Position numbers and translations under genes: made by a program. 64,000 bases of DNA, taken from assembly GCA_964514395.1 (NCBI GenBank), contig CAZEQK010000003.1, positions 62,001 to 126,000 on the forward strand, in the 5' to 3' direction. Source of the stretch: CAZEQK01 sp964514395 (GTDB lineage Bacteria > Bacillota > Bacilli > Tepidibacillales > Tepidibacillaceae). This document shows, in pieces, positions 35,896-45,171 of the stretch (its first letter is position 1; every line of letters starts with the position of its first letter). The notes beneath the pieces are model-generated. The model was not told the origin of the DNA, ran no database searches, and saw only the letters and a list, made by a program, of their open reading frames with translations.

Positions 35896-36787
35896 GGTAG
35901 TTTTAGGTTCAGAATTGCTTTACTTTATCGTTAATCCTATTTCAGGAAACGGAAAATCGTTAAAAGTTTTCCCTGAATTAGAAAAGTATTTGAATGAGAA
36001 ACATATCAAATACGAAGCTTTGTATACTAAATACAAAGGACATGCTATCGAATTGGTTCAGGAAGTGGTTTTAAAGGCTCACGACCAAATAATAGTTGTT
36101 GTAGGCGGCGATGGTACTCTGAATGAAGTAATAAATGGGTTGCAAACTAATGTAATTCCGATTGGATACATACCAACTGGTACGGGTAATGATTATGCAA
36201 GGGAGATGAATATCCCTAAAGATCCATTATTAGCTTTAAAGAGAATATTAGAAAAAAACATACGAAAAATAGACATTGGCAAAATAAATCAAAATTATTT
36301 TGTCAATGTTGCTAGTATGGGGTTTGATGCTGAAATAGCAAAATATGCAAACCAAACAAAATTGAAAAAGTTTTTAGGTAGATTTGTCTATGTGCTAGGG
36401 GTTATAAAAACATTGAGGAATTTTAAACCTAAAGGTCTCGATATAACCATCGATAATAAAATCTATTCATTTAATAGAGTCTGGTTAATAGCTATTGCAA
36501 ATAATAGATTCTATGGTGGAGGAATGGTTATAAGCCCTAATGCAAAAAATAATGATGGGTTGTTTGATATTTGCGTGATTAAAGATATCAATGGTTTTCA
36601 ATTGTTAAAATTATTTCCTACAGTTTTTTCTGGTAAGCATGTGAAATATCCAATGGTGAAAATAATACGAGGAAAGAATATCACGATTAATACAGAAGAA
36701 CAATTAGTAATACAAACTGATGGAGAAATAATAGAACATATGAATATTAATGCAGAAGTATTATACCATGGAATTGCGGTACTTTAA
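35888..36787 (+). CDS. Diacylglycerol/lipid kinase family protein (YegS/DgkB-like)
   Basis: A 299-residue soluble lipid kinase. The catalytic GGDGTLNEVING motif lies at about residues 75-86, with the N-terminal NPISGNGKS motif and PTGTGNDYARE. These are the signatures of the DAGK_cat family. In Firmicutes DgkB recycles diacylglycerol made during lipoteichoic acid synthesis; a lipid substrate here is inferred. It overlaps the bactofilin end and its transcription runs into the convergent yyaC. Confidence 0.9.
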   Translation: MDEVVLGSELLYFIVNPISGNGKSLKVFPELEKYLNEKHIKYEALYTKYKGHAIELVQEVVLKAHDQIIVVVGGDGTLNEVINGLQTNVIPIGYIPTGTGNDYAREMNIPKDPLLALKRILEKNIRKIDIGKINQNYFVNVASMGFDAEIAKYANQTKLKKFLGRFVYVLGVIKTLRNFKPKGLDITIDNKIYSFNRVWLIAIANNRFYGGGMVISPNAKNNDGLFDICVIKDINGFQLLKLFPTVFSGKHVKYPMVKIIRGKNITINTEEQLVIQTDGEIIEHMNINAEVLYHGIAVL

Positions 36788-36801
36788 GAGGATGGAGTTA
36801 A

Positions 36802-37392
36802 TTATTCATTAACGACATTCTCTTTTTTGTTCACTTTATTTAAATGAATCGTATTTAAGATAACCTTTGATATAATTTCAGCCATTTTTATAACAATACT
36901 TAATCTAGTATTCTGTAAAACAAAATACTCCATAAAACCACCAACGTTAACAATACCGGTAATATGAAAGTCCCCTATTTCTGCTAACTCTTTATTTACA
37001 CCTGCACCAGGCTTTAGTGGACCATCTACGACTTGGATGTTACCCACACTTGAAATTTGGCCAAGACTAGCATCAATAGCTATAATACCTGAACTTGAAT
37101 AGTTCTCTTTAATGAACTTAATAGTTTCATCTAAATTAATGGCATGTACTGGTTCATCTAAATTTCCTAGCACAAAAAAATTATTGGAATCAAATAATTT
37201 TAATTTTGTTCCAACTAGTGGACCTAAAGAATCTCCTGTTGAACGATCTGTTCCTATACATACAATGACCCAATGTTCATAATGATATTTATTTAAAAAT
37301 TGAAGTAGGTTTTCTTTTAATATATATTCTACATTAGGTTTCATATAATTGATTGTATGTTTCAATTGAGTTTCTTTTTTAAAAAAATTCAT
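36802..37392 (-). CDS. yyaC: Putative spore protease YyaC (DUF1256)
   Basis: A 196-residue protein with the DUF1256 signature ICIGTDRSTGDSLGPLVGTKL and GLKPGAGVNKELAEIG-like block (PLKPGAGVNKELAEIGDFHITGIVNVGG). The family is related to the GPR spore protease and found only in spore formers. Start ATG 37392 with GGGAGG 5 nt upstream; the longer frame starts within a non-conserved tail. It is the only minus-strand gene between noc and walJ apart from the small gene at 52084, and it is divergent from the YkvI-like gene. Confidence 0.9.
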   Translation of the reverse strand: MNFFKKETQLKHTINYMKPNVEYILKENLLQFLNKYHYEHWVIVCIGTDRSTGDSLGPLVGTKLKLFDSNNFFVLGNLDEPVHAINLDETIKFIKENYSSSGIIAIDASLGQISSVGNIQVVDGPLKPGAGVNKELAEIGDFHITGIVNVGGFMEYFVLQNTRLSIVIKMAEIISKVILNTIHLNKVNKKENVVNE

Positions 37393-37488
37393 ATAAACCT
37401 CCCTGAAAAATTGTAATACTAGTATACGTTTATAAGACGTGAAATATACATAGGACAAGAAAGATATTTTCAAGGAGTGAGTAATGAA

Positions 37489-38517
37489 TTGATAAATAAA
37501 ATCACGAATGGAATAAAAATTGGTTTAACGATTATTGGCACTACGATAGGAGCTGGCTTTGCATCTGGCAGAGAAATATGGGAATTTTTTGGCTCGTATG
37601 GCATGCAAAGTAATATAGGCATCTTGATAGCCATTATTATGTTTGCATTAAGTAGTATTTACATATTATGGATTAGCAATAAGTACAAGACTGAGAATTA
37701 CTATGAGGTATTAGAGATATTGATGGGGAAACATCTTGCGAAGCTATTTGATGGATTTATTTTCCTTTATCTATTTTCTGGTTCTGTCGTAATGTTTGCT
37801 GGTAGTGGTGCTACCTTTGATCAATGGAATATCTCATTTATCATAGGAGTTATAGTACTCGCCGTTGCGGTATGGATTGTATTAATACGCGGAATAGACG
37901 GCTTAATGGGAATGAATAGCATTCTTATTCCTTTTTTAATTATCGTTTTAATATATGTTACTTCACAACACTATTTTAGTAATGATACTTATTCTGCTGA
38001 ATTTATCCGTTCACACTTGAAAGTATGGCCTTCAGCGATAACCTATTCTGCATTAAATGTTGTTTCACTATTAGGTGTACTATCTACCATGGGAAAAAGA
38101 ATAGAATCGAAGCTTGAAATGATTATTGGTGGACTGTTTTCTGCCTTGGTGTTAGGGATAGTTTCTGTCATTTTAAACATGTCTCTTTTAAAGGTGGAAT
38201 TTGTACAACAATATGAAATACCATTATTTTCACTAATACCAGAAAGTAAGCCAATATTACTTCTAATCGTTTCCATCACGTTATGGTTTGCGATTTATAC
38301 AACAGTACTTAGCAATATTCACGGATTGGTATATAGATTGCAAAAAAAATGGAATCTATCAACAGGAAAATTAAGTATAGCTATTATTTTAGCGATTATT
38401 CCTATCACGTTTATCGGTTTTTCCACATTGGTAAATATTCTTTACCCTATTTACGGTGTTCTAAATTTATATCTATTAGCAGTATTGCTATTATATCCTT
38501 TCCAAACAACAAGCTAA
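37489..38517 (+). CDS. YkvI-like membrane protein, putative transporter
   Basis: A 342-residue protein with about ten transmembrane helices. Helix 1 (IGLTIIGTTIGAGFASGREIWEFF) has the broken-helix glycine motif GAGFASG typical of the APC/LeuT-fold group and of the YkvI family. Substrate unknown. AAGGAG at 37471-37476 fits TTG 37489 best; the GTG at 37477 directly abuts the RBS. It is divergent from yyaC with about 95 bp between. Confidence 0.78.
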   Translation: MINKITNGIKIGLTIIGTTIGAGFASGREIWEFFGSYGMQSNIGILIAIIMFALSSIYILWISNKYKTENYYEVLEILMGKHLAKLFDGFIFLYLFSGSVVMFAGSGATFDQWNISFIIGVIVLAVAVWIVLIRGIDGLMGMNSILIPFLIIVLIYVTSQHYFSNDTYSAEFIRSHLKVWPSAITYSALNVVSLLGVLSTMGKRIESKLEMIIGGLFSALVLGIVSVILNMSLLKVEFVQQYEIPLFSLIPESKPILLLIVSITLWFAIYTTVLSNIHGLVYRLQKKWNLSTGKLSIAIILAIIPITFIGFSTLVNILYPIYGVLNLYLLAVLLLYPFQTTS

Positions 38518-38566
38518 ATAATATAATGATAAAAAAGATTTATTAAAAGGGGAAAAGGGGTAAAAT

Positions 38567-39181
38567 ATGTTATATCCTATTGCGAAATATTTATTAAAGT
38601 CTATTGCAATCATTTATAATAGATTAAAAATTTATAACAAATCAAGAATTCCTAAAAGCAAATCATTAATCATAGTAGCCAATCATGTTAGCTTTCTTGA
38701 CCCAATTTATGTTGGATTAGTTGTACCAAGAAGATTGAACTTTATGGCAAAAAAGGAGTCATTTAATAATAAGTTTTTCGGATGGTTATTACATAGTCTT
38801 GGTGCTTTTCCTGTAAACAGAGATAAGCCTGACATAAAAGCAATTAAAACCTCTTTAAAAATTTTAAAGGAAGATAAAGTGTTGGTTCTTTTTCCAGAAG
38901 GCACTAGAGTAAAAAAGGAATTAGAGGAGATGAAAGAAGGAGCAGCTTATTTTGCCTATAAGACGAACGCTACTATACTGCCAATTTATATTAAAGGAAC
39001 TGATAAAGTAATGCCAAAGGGGAAGCTATTTATCAAACCAGCAAGGGTTGAATTATTTGTAGGACAACCACTAGAAACAGAAACTCTGAAGAAAGATTCC
39101 CAAAAACAATCCATTGAGATAATAAGTGAATTAGTAAAAGTATCTCTGCAAGAAATAAGTGCGGAAGCAAATAAGAAATAA
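38567..39181 (+). CDS. plsC: 1-acyl-sn-glycerol-3-phosphate acyltransferase
   Basis: Makes phosphatidic acid from lysophosphatidic acid. The 204-residue protein has the acyltransferase motifs NHVSFLD (H40, D45) and LFPEGTR near 103-109. It is short, as in many Firmicutes PlsC proteins. The gene starts 50 bp after the YkvI-like gene; mscS follows after 17 bp. Confidence 0.93.
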   Translation: MLYPIAKYLLKSIAIIYNRLKIYNKSRIPKSKSLIIVANHVSFLDPIYVGLVVPRRLNFMAKKESFNNKFFGWLLHSLGAFPVNRDKPDIKAIKTSLKILKEDKVLVLFPEGTRVKKELEEMKEGAAYFAYKTNATILPIYIKGTDKVMPKGKLFIKPARVELFVGQPLETETLKKDSQKQSIEIISELVKVSLQEISAEANKK

Positions 39182-39198
39182 CTAGGGGGATTGTACAG

Positions 39199-40080
39199 GT
39201 GGACGTATTAAATAGCATTGATGGATACCTTGCCGTTTGGAATAAAATAAAGGATAAATTAATCAATGTAGATTTATGGTTAAGTGTAATATGGGTCGTC
39301 ATTCAAATAGTCTTAATATGGTTAATTTCAAGATTAATTGTAAAAGTATCATGGAATATTATTAATCGCTTTATAAACAAAAAACCAAATGCTAAATTTC
39401 CTGTTGATGAAAGAAGAACAAAAACCCTTGGAATACTTATTCATAACATATTAAAATATACGATATACTTTTTTGCTATCTTAATGATTTTAGATAAATT
39501 GAACTTCAACTTAGGACCATTGCTTGCTGGTGCAGGGGTAGTCGGATTAGCAATAGGCTTTGGTGCTCAAAATTTAGTGAAGGATATCATCACTGGTTTT
39601 TTTATTGTTTTTGAAGATCAATTTGCTGTAGGTGATTATATATCGGTGAATGATTATACAGGAACAGTAGAAGAACTTGGGTTACGAATAACAAAAATAA
39701 GAAAATGGACAGGTGAGTTGTACATTATTCCTAATGGCAATATTACCGAGGTGACAAATTACTCCACACATAATTCTATCGCAGTAATTGATGTTGGAGT
39801 CGCCTATGAAGAAGATATAAAGCATGTCACAGAGGTACTTGAAGCTATATTAAAAGAATCTGCAATCATGATAAAAGAGATAGTTCAACCACCTGAAGTG
39901 CTCGGAGTACAAGACTTAGCTGCATCTGATGTTGTCATACGTGTTATTGCAGAGACAAAGCCTATGGAACATTATGCTGTCGCTAGGAGGCTTAGAGCTA
40001 TGATAAAGAATGGCTTTGATAAAGAAGGAATAGAGATACCATATCCTCGACTTGTCACATTTCGAAGGACTGAAGAGTGA
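39199..40080 (+). CDS. Small-conductance mechanosensitive channel (MscS family)
   Basis: A 293-residue MscS-type channel that releases solutes on hypo-osmotic shock. It has three transmembrane helices, the third being the Ala/Gly-rich pore lining (LLAGAGVVGLAIGFGAQNLVKD), then the beta domain (QFAVGDYISVNDYTGTVEELGLR) and a C-terminal alpha-beta domain. GTG start with AGGGGGA upstream. It resembles YkuT-type single-ring channels. DUF951 follows after 10 bp. Confidence 0.93.
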   Translation: MDVLNSIDGYLAVWNKIKDKLINVDLWLSVIWVVIQIVLIWLISRLIVKVSWNIINRFINKKPNAKFPVDERRTKTLGILIHNILKYTIYFFAILMILDKLNFNLGPLLAGAGVVGLAIGFGAQNLVKDIITGFFIVFEDQFAVGDYISVNDYTGTVEELGLRITKIRKWTGELYIIPNGNITEVTNYSTHNSIAVIDVGVAYEEDIKHVTEVLEAILKESAIMIKEIVQPPEVLGVQDLAASDVVIRVIAETKPMEHYAVARRLRAMIKNGFDKEGIEIPYPRLVTFRRTEE

Positions 40081-40090
40081 AAGGGGTAAT

Positions 40091-40285
40091 ATGATGGATA
40101 ACAAAGAATATGAATTAAATGATATAGTAGAAATGAAAAAGCAGCATCCATGTGGTACAAATGCTTGGAAAATAATTAGAATGGGTATGGATATTAGGAT
40201 AAAATGTACAGGCTGTGATCATAGTGTCCTAATACCAAGAAAAAAATTTGAATCAAAATTAAAAAGAGTGCTTGAAAAAGGATAA
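40091..40285 (+). CDS. yyzM: DUF951 small protein
   Basis: A 64-residue protein with the zinc-ribbon-like layout of DUF951 (MKKQHPCGTNAWKIIRMGMD...KCTGCDHSVLIPRKKFESKLK): one Cys in HPCG and two in CTGC. It is found near ychF and mscS across Firmicutes; its function is unknown. Start ATG 40091 (or 40094) with AAGGGG upstream, 10 bp after mscS. Confidence 0.9.
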   Translation: MMDNKEYELNDIVEMKKQHPCGTNAWKIIRMGMDIRIKCTGCDHSVLIPRKKFESKLKRVLEKG

Positions 40286-40322
40286 TGATCTTATTGATAG
40301 TATGAACAAATTGACAACAATT

Positions 40323-40366
40323 AAAGATACTCAAAATGATTCATGTTATTGAGTATCTTTTTTATT
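40323..40366 (+). terminator. Terminator after the DUF951 gene
   Basis: AAAGATACTCAA / TTGAGTATCTTT hairpin followed by TTTTATTT. Confidence 0.85.
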
Positions 40367-40495
40367 TGATAAAATGTATAGTCTGTTTAATAGAAGATTC
40401 CTCAAACATGTCTAGGTGAGATATTTGAATGAGGGTTAAGGAAATAGTAGTTAATAGGAAAAATAGAGAAAAGCTTCTATGAGAGGAGAACAACC

Positions 40496-42496
40496 TTGAA
40501 AAAACAATGGAAAACAGCCTGTCCCTTAAATTGTTATGATGTATGTGGATTCATTGTTACCACGGAAGATAATAAGCTAATAAGCATAGACGGAGATCAT
40601 GATCATCCAGTAACTCAGGGAAAAATCTGTGGAAAAGGGAAAATGATTAAAGATCGTATATATGATCCCAGAAGAATTTTATATCCTCAAAAAAGGATAG
40701 GTGAGGGTCAATTTGTTCGAATAAGCTGGGATCAAGCAATTGAAGAAATTAGCAATAAAATGTTAGCTATCAGAGATAAGTATGGACCAACTGCAATCTT
40801 GCATAGTTATGATTACGCTTCAGGGGGACTACTAAAGGAGCTAGATCAACGATTTTTTAATTATTTTGGTGGGATGACTAAAGTTATTGGTAGTTTGTGT
40901 TGGGGAGCAGGGATAAAAGCACAGGAATATGATCTTGGAAATTCTCTAAGTCATGATGTGACTGATATATTAAATGCCCGTACGATTATTGTTTGGGGAA
41001 GAAATGTCACTACTACGAATATGCATTTACTTCCATTTATTCAAGAAGCAAAGAAAGAAGGGGTAAAATTAATCGTTATTGATCCGATGAAAAATAACAT
41101 TGCAAAGCTTGCAGATATGTATATTTCTATAAAGCCTGGAATGGATGGGAACCTAGCATTAGCCATCAGTAAAATAATCATTGATAACAATTGGCATGAT
41201 AAAGAGTTTATCCAAAAAAACACAGTAGGTTTTTCTGAATTAATGAAAGAACTAAACTCGATTGACATCGAAAAGATTTCCAAGGAAATAAAAATAGAAG
41301 TAAGCATCATGCAAGAATTAGCTAAAACATTTAAGAACAATAATCCTGTTACGGTGTTTTTAGGTTTAGGAATGCAAAGGTACAGAAATGGTGGGAATAC
41401 GATAAGAGCAATTGACGCTCTGTTTGGATTAACAGGTAATATTGGTGTAAGTGGAGGTGGTGTAAATTACGCCAACCTTAATGTAGGCAAAAGTTTTAAT
41501 TTTGATGAATTAATCCGTAATGATCTCGGTAAGGAACAGCGTACATTTAAGCGACCTAGTCAAGCAGATGAAATACTAGAAGCAAATACCCCCCCAATTA
41601 AAATGGCGTTTATATCAAGAAGTAATGCAGTTGTACAGCTACCATCAATAGCTAAAACCATGAAAGCATTTAAAAGTATTGATACGATGGTAGTTATAGA
41701 TATGTATATGACCGAAACAGCTAAAATAGCTGATTATGTTCTTCCTACCACGTCAGTTTTTGAAGAAGAAGATATCTATTATGGATCTATGTTTCATGGG
41801 ATCATCAGATTTGGTCCAAAACTGATAGAACCTCCTGGTGAGGCATGGTCAGATTTAAAAATATGGTCATCATTAGCGAAAAAAATGAATTTAGATGGGT
41901 TTACAAAGACAATAGATGAATATTTAGGAATTGCCTTAAAGCCATTAAATAGATTTGGAATTAATTTAAAGAACTTAAAAGATGTAGGGCAAGCTAGATT
42001 GCCAATCCTTAATATTCCGTGGGAAATTAAAAGCTTTGACACACCATCTGGGAAATTCGAGTTTTATTCTCAACAAGCTAAGGATGATGGATTGAGTCCA
42101 ATTGCAAAAATTGACTACCCAGAGATGGTGAATGATAAAAAATACCCATACAATTTAATAACGATTCACCCAGTAAGGTCATTACATTCCCAGCACTATC
42201 TTATCCATAAGAAAGATAAACCGAGTATTACTATTTCAGAAAAAATCGCCGAAACAAAAGAATTGAAAAATGGTGATGAAATAAAAATATATAATGACCA
42301 AGGAGAAATAGATGGGATAGTAAAAATTAATGTGGGTAATCAAGAGGATACGATTATTATCGAAGAAGGCCGTTGGGTTGAAAGCGGAGGAGCTGTGAAC
42401 AAGCTAACCTCTAATAGGTTATCAGATATGGGAAATGGCAGTGTATTATTTGATTGTACGGTTGATATTAAAAAATATAAAATGAATGTAGAATAA
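40496..42496 (+). CDS. yyaE: Molybdopterin oxidoreductase with [4Fe-4S] site (YyaE-like)
   Basis: A 666-residue member of the bis-MGD (DMSO reductase) family. The N-terminal cluster-binding motif is C9-PLN-C13-YDV-C17 with a fourth Cys in GKICGKG near 48. Blocks GSLCWGAGIK, ARTIIVWGRNVTTTNMH, and the C-terminal molydopterin-binding part (HPVRSLHSQHYL, ISEKIAETKELKNGDEIKIYN) are typical. There is no Tat signal, so it is cytoplasmic. The ligand to Mo, if any, may be Cys (SLCWGAG). Substrate unknown. B. subtilis has a yyaE of this type at the same place. TTG start after GAGAGGAG. Confidence 0.85.
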   Translation: MKKQWKTACPLNCYDVCGFIVTTEDNKLISIDGDHDHPVTQGKICGKGKMIKDRIYDPRRILYPQKRIGEGQFVRISWDQAIEEISNKMLAIRDKYGPTAILHSYDYASGGLLKELDQRFFNYFGGMTKVIGSLCWGAGIKAQEYDLGNSLSHDVTDILNARTIIVWGRNVTTTNMHLLPFIQEAKKEGVKLIVIDPMKNNIAKLADMYISIKPGMDGNLALAISKIIIDNNWHDKEFIQKNTVGFSELMKELNSIDIEKISKEIKIEVSIMQELAKTFKNNNPVTVFLGLGMQRYRNGGNTIRAIDALFGLTGNIGVSGGGVNYANLNVGKSFNFDELIRNDLGKEQRTFKRPSQADEILEANTPPIKMAFISRSNAVVQLPSIAKTMKAFKSIDTMVVIDMYMTETAKIADYVLPTTSVFEEEDIYYGSMFHGIIRFGPKLIEPPGEAWSDLKIWSSLAKKMNLDGFTKTIDEYLGIALKPLNRFGINLKNLKDVGQARLPILNIPWEIKSFDTPSGKFEFYSQQAKDDGLSPIAKIDYPEMVNDKKYPYNLITIHPVRSLHSQHYLIHKKDKPSITISEKIAETKELKNGDEIKIYNDQGEIDGIVKINVGNQEDTIIIEEGRWVESGGAVNKLTSNRLSDMGNGSVLFDCTVDIKKYKMNVE

Positions 42497-42577
42497 ATGA
42501 TATGATATCTATTGTATTTATAAAACGCAATTTTATATAATGAGCAAGGATAATGTGAATAGTTAGGAGTGAACGAG

Positions 42578-43675
42578 ATGCCATTAACGACTGGTATCGT
42601 TGGTTTACCTAATGTTGGTAAATCAACTTTATTTAATGCAATAACGAAGGCTGGTGCCGAATCTGCAAACTATCCTTTTTGTACGATTGATCCAAATGTT
42701 GGGGTAGTTGAAGTTCCTGATGAAAGATTGATCATTTTAACAGAGATGTTCCAACCTAAGCAGACAGTACCCACAGCCTTTGAATTTGTTGATATAGCTG
42801 GATTGGTAAAGGGAGCAAGTCGTGGAGAAGGGTTAGGTAATAAATTCCTCTCGCATATTAGAGAGGTTGATGCCATCTGTCATGTTGTAAGGTGCTTTGA
42901 GGATGAGAATATAACCCATGTTGCAGGGAAAGTTGATCCAATAAGTGATATTGAAACGATTAATTTAGAATTAATTTTAGCAGATCTAGAAAGTATTGAA
43001 AAGAGAATAGATAAAACAAAGAAAAATTTAAAAGGTGGGGAAAAAAAACACAAGTTAGAATTTGACCTTTTAGAAAAGGTGAAAGAAACGTTAGAGCAAG
43101 AAAAACCTGCTCGAAGCATGGAATTAACCGATGAAGAAAAGATGGTTGTGAAGGATATGCATTTGCTAACCATGAAACCTGTCTTGTACGTTGCAAATGT
43201 TAGTGAAGAGGAAGTGAATGTGGTAGACAACCCTTATGTAGAAAAGGTAAAAGAATTCGCAAAGCAAGAAAACTCCGAAGTGATCATGATAAGCGCCAAA
43301 GTCGAATCGGAAATCGCAGAATTAAGTGAAGAAGATAAAAAAATGTTTCTTGAAGAGTTAGGGTTGATGGAATCAGGATTAAATAGGCTGATAAAAGTTG
43401 CTTATAAATTACTTGGTTTAATTACTTATTTTACTGCTGGACCTCAAGAAATTAGAGCATGGACCATTAAAGATGGAACAAAGGCGCCACAAGCAGCTGG
43501 TGTCATTCATACGGATTTTGAAAGAGGTTTTATAAGAGCTGAGATTGTAGGATACCATGACTTAATTACCTCTGGAACCATGCAGCAGGTTAAGGAAAAA
43601 GGACAATTAAGACTAGAAGGTAAAGAATATAGAATGAAGGATGGAGACGTTGTTCATTTTAGATTTAATGTGTAG
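42578..43675 (+). CDS. ychF: Redox-regulated ATPase YchF (Obg family)
   Basis: A 365-residue Obg-like protein. G1 is GLPNVGKST (9-17), G3 is DIAGLVKGA, and the G4 position carries NVSE (in YVANVSEEEV) in place of NKxD, the hallmark of ATP preference in YchF. A coiled-coil insert and the C-terminal TGS domain (TAGPQEIRAWTIKDGTKAPQAAGVIHTDFERGFIRAEI) follow. Start ATG 42578 with TTAGGAG upstream. In Bacillus it precedes rpsF, as here. Confidence 0.96.
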   Translation: MPLTTGIVGLPNVGKSTLFNAITKAGAESANYPFCTIDPNVGVVEVPDERLIILTEMFQPKQTVPTAFEFVDIAGLVKGASRGEGLGNKFLSHIREVDAICHVVRCFEDENITHVAGKVDPISDIETINLELILADLESIEKRIDKTKKNLKGGEKKHKLEFDLLEKVKETLEQEKPARSMELTDEEKMVVKDMHLLTMKPVLYVANVSEEEVNVVDNPYVEKVKEFAKQENSEVIMISAKVESEIAELSEEDKKMFLEELGLMESGLNRLIKVAYKLLGLITYFTAGPQEIRAWTIKDGTKAPQAAGVIHTDFERGFIRAEIVGYHDLITSGTMQQVKEKGQLRLEGKEYRMKDGDVVHFRFNV

Positions 43676-43726
43676 TGTTTCTTTTTCTGTTTTTAGAACG
43701 ATATAGAATAAAGATGGTTTGAATGA

Positions 43727-43755
43727 TTGCGATAGAAATTAAATAATGCTATAAT
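43727..43755 (+). promoter_or_regulatory. Sigma-A type promoter of rpsF-ssb-rpsR
   Basis: TTGCGA (43727-43732), 17-bp spacer, TATAAT (43750-43755). About 75 bp of leader follows. Confidence 0.85.
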
Positions 43756-43761
43756 GTTACA

Positions 43762-43820
43762 ATGCGAGTTTAAACGTCTCGCTCCTTGCTCTATCATTAG
43801 GGCCGTAAGTCCAAAAGGAG
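43762..43820 (+). promoter_or_regulatory. Probable S6:S18 autoregulatory leader
   Basis: The leader between the promoter and rpsF contains paired segments (GCGAG with CTCGC) and a GGGCCGTAAGTCC stretch with a CCG trinucleotide, the feature recognised by the S6:S18 complex in the known rpsF leader. The structure was read by eye only, so this is a moderate call. Confidence 0.55.
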
Positions 43821-43828
43821 GTGAAAGT

Positions 43829-44116
43829 ATGCGTAAATACGAAGTGATGTATGTTATTCGTCCAGACCTTGAGCAGGATCCAACAAAGGAAGTAATAGAA
43901 AAGTTTAAAAATGTTATTACTGATAATGGTGGGGAAATCGAAAAGCACGAGGAAATGGGGAAACGTCGTTTAGCGTATGAAATTGAGGGTTATAATGAAG
44001 GTTATTATGTTTTAATGAACATGTCAGTAGACCCAACTCTAATTTTAGAACTTGAACGTGTTTTCAGAATAACTGATAGTGTAATTCGTTATTTAGTTGT
44101 GAAAGATGAAAAGTAA
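43829..44116 (+). CDS. rpsF: 30S ribosomal protein S6
   Basis: A 95-residue S6, beginning MRKYEVMYVIRPDLEQD and with the conserved GKRRLAYEI and LVVKDEK ends. Binds 16S rRNA as a heterodimer with S18, encoded two genes downstream. Start ATG 43829 with AAAGGAGGTG upstream. First gene of the rpsF-ssb-rpsR operon. Confidence 0.98.
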   Translation: MRKYEVMYVIRPDLEQDPTKEVIEKFKNVITDNGGEIEKHEEMGKRRLAYEIEGYNEGYYVLMNMSVDPTLILELERVFRITDSVIRYLVVKDEK

Positions 44117-44133
44117 TCATAGGGGGAATATCA

Positions 44134-44577
44134 ATGTTAAATCGTGTCATCTTGATTGGACGTTTAACTAGAGATCCAGAGTTAAGGTATACACCTAATG
44201 GTGTAGCAGTAGCAACCTTCACCCTAGCAGTCGACCGAAATTATACAAATCAGCAAGGACAAAGGGAAACCGATTTTATTAATATTGTGACCTGGAGAGG
44301 TTTAGCCGAAAATGTAGCTAACTACTTAAAAAAAGGGCGTTTAGCTGCAGTAGATGGACGTATGCAAACCCGAAATTACGAAAATAATGAGGGTAGAAAA
44401 GTCTATGTAACAGAAATTGTTGCTGAGAATGTCAGATTTTTAGAATCGTCAAACCAATCTCAATCTAGGCCAGACCAAGATAGTAATAATGTAAGGGAAA
44501 ATGACCGGGGCGGAAATGATCCATTTTCCGACGAAAGTAGTCCTATTGATATTTCTGATGATGACTTACCTTTCTAA
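44134..44577 (+). CDS. ssb: Single-stranded DNA-binding protein
   Basis: A 147-residue SSB with an N-terminal OB fold (MLNRVILIGRLTRDPELRYT ... GRMQTRNYENNEGRKVYVTEI) and a disordered Gln/Asp/Asn-rich tail. It ends in the acidic tip DISDDDLPF, which recruits partner proteins. It sits between rpsF and rpsR, with 17 bp before it, as in nearly all Firmicutes. Confidence 0.98.
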   Translation: MLNRVILIGRLTRDPELRYTPNGVAVATFTLAVDRNYTNQQGQRETDFINIVTWRGLAENVANYLKKGRLAAVDGRMQTRNYENNEGRKVYVTEIVAENVRFLESSNQSQSRPDQDSNNVRENDRGGNDPFSDESSPIDISDDDLPF

Positions 44578-44703
44578 TTTATTTGAAAAATATATAGATT
44601 ATTAACAAAAAACTTAGATATAGTTACAACTAATATATATACATTATCTTAAATATTAAATATATATGTTACGGAATTTTCCTATATAAAAGGAGGGAAT
44701 ACT

Positions 44704-44934
44704 GTGGCTCGTAAACAACGTGGTGGAAAGCGTCGTAAAGTTTGTTACTTTACTGTTAATAAAATAACTCATATTGATTATAAAGATGTTGATTTATTAA
44801 AAAAGTTTATCAGTGAACGTGGTAAAATCTTACCTCGTCGTGTAACTGGTACATCTGCAAAGTATCAACGTCGATTAACAACTGCTATTAAAAGATCTCG
44901 CCATATTGGTTTATTACCATATACTGTTGAGTAA
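44704..44934 (+). CDS. rpsR: 30S ribosomal protein S18
   Basis: A 76-residue basic protein with the S18 core (CYFTVNKITHIDYKDVDLLKKF and PRRVTGTSAKYQRRLTTAIKRSR). GTG start after AAAGGAGGG. There is a 126-bp AT-rich spacer from ssb, longer than usual, in which I see no other feature. A strong terminator ends the operon. Confidence 0.98.
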   Translation: MARKQRGGKRRKVCYFTVNKITHIDYKDVDLLKKFISERGKILPRRVTGTSAKYQRRLTTAIKRSRHIGLLPYTVE

Positions 44935-44948
44935 ACAGATGATAATAG

Positions 44949-44980
44949 AGAATCCTCTTTATGTTAAAGAGGATTCTTTT
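44949..44980 (+). terminator. Terminator of the rpsF operon
   Basis: AGAATCCTCTTTA / TAAAGAGGATTCT, loop of 3, then TTTT. Confidence 0.9.
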
Positions 44981-45171
44981 CATTCTTATGTTTACTACTT
45001 ACCAATACAAAATACCTCAAACGAAATAATGAAAAATAGCAGCTATATTCATTTAAGGCTATCTTTTGATATAATGTGTTAGATGAGTAAAAAAGGTTTC
45101 TATTATTATCTGTTGAAATACTTAAGATTATAGGAATAAGTAAGTACGTTAAAAAAAGGAGCTGATTGCAA

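Noticed and set aside
42880..43230. Minus-strand ORF of 116 residues
   Set aside because: Ser/Phe-rich shadow of ychF with no start signals.
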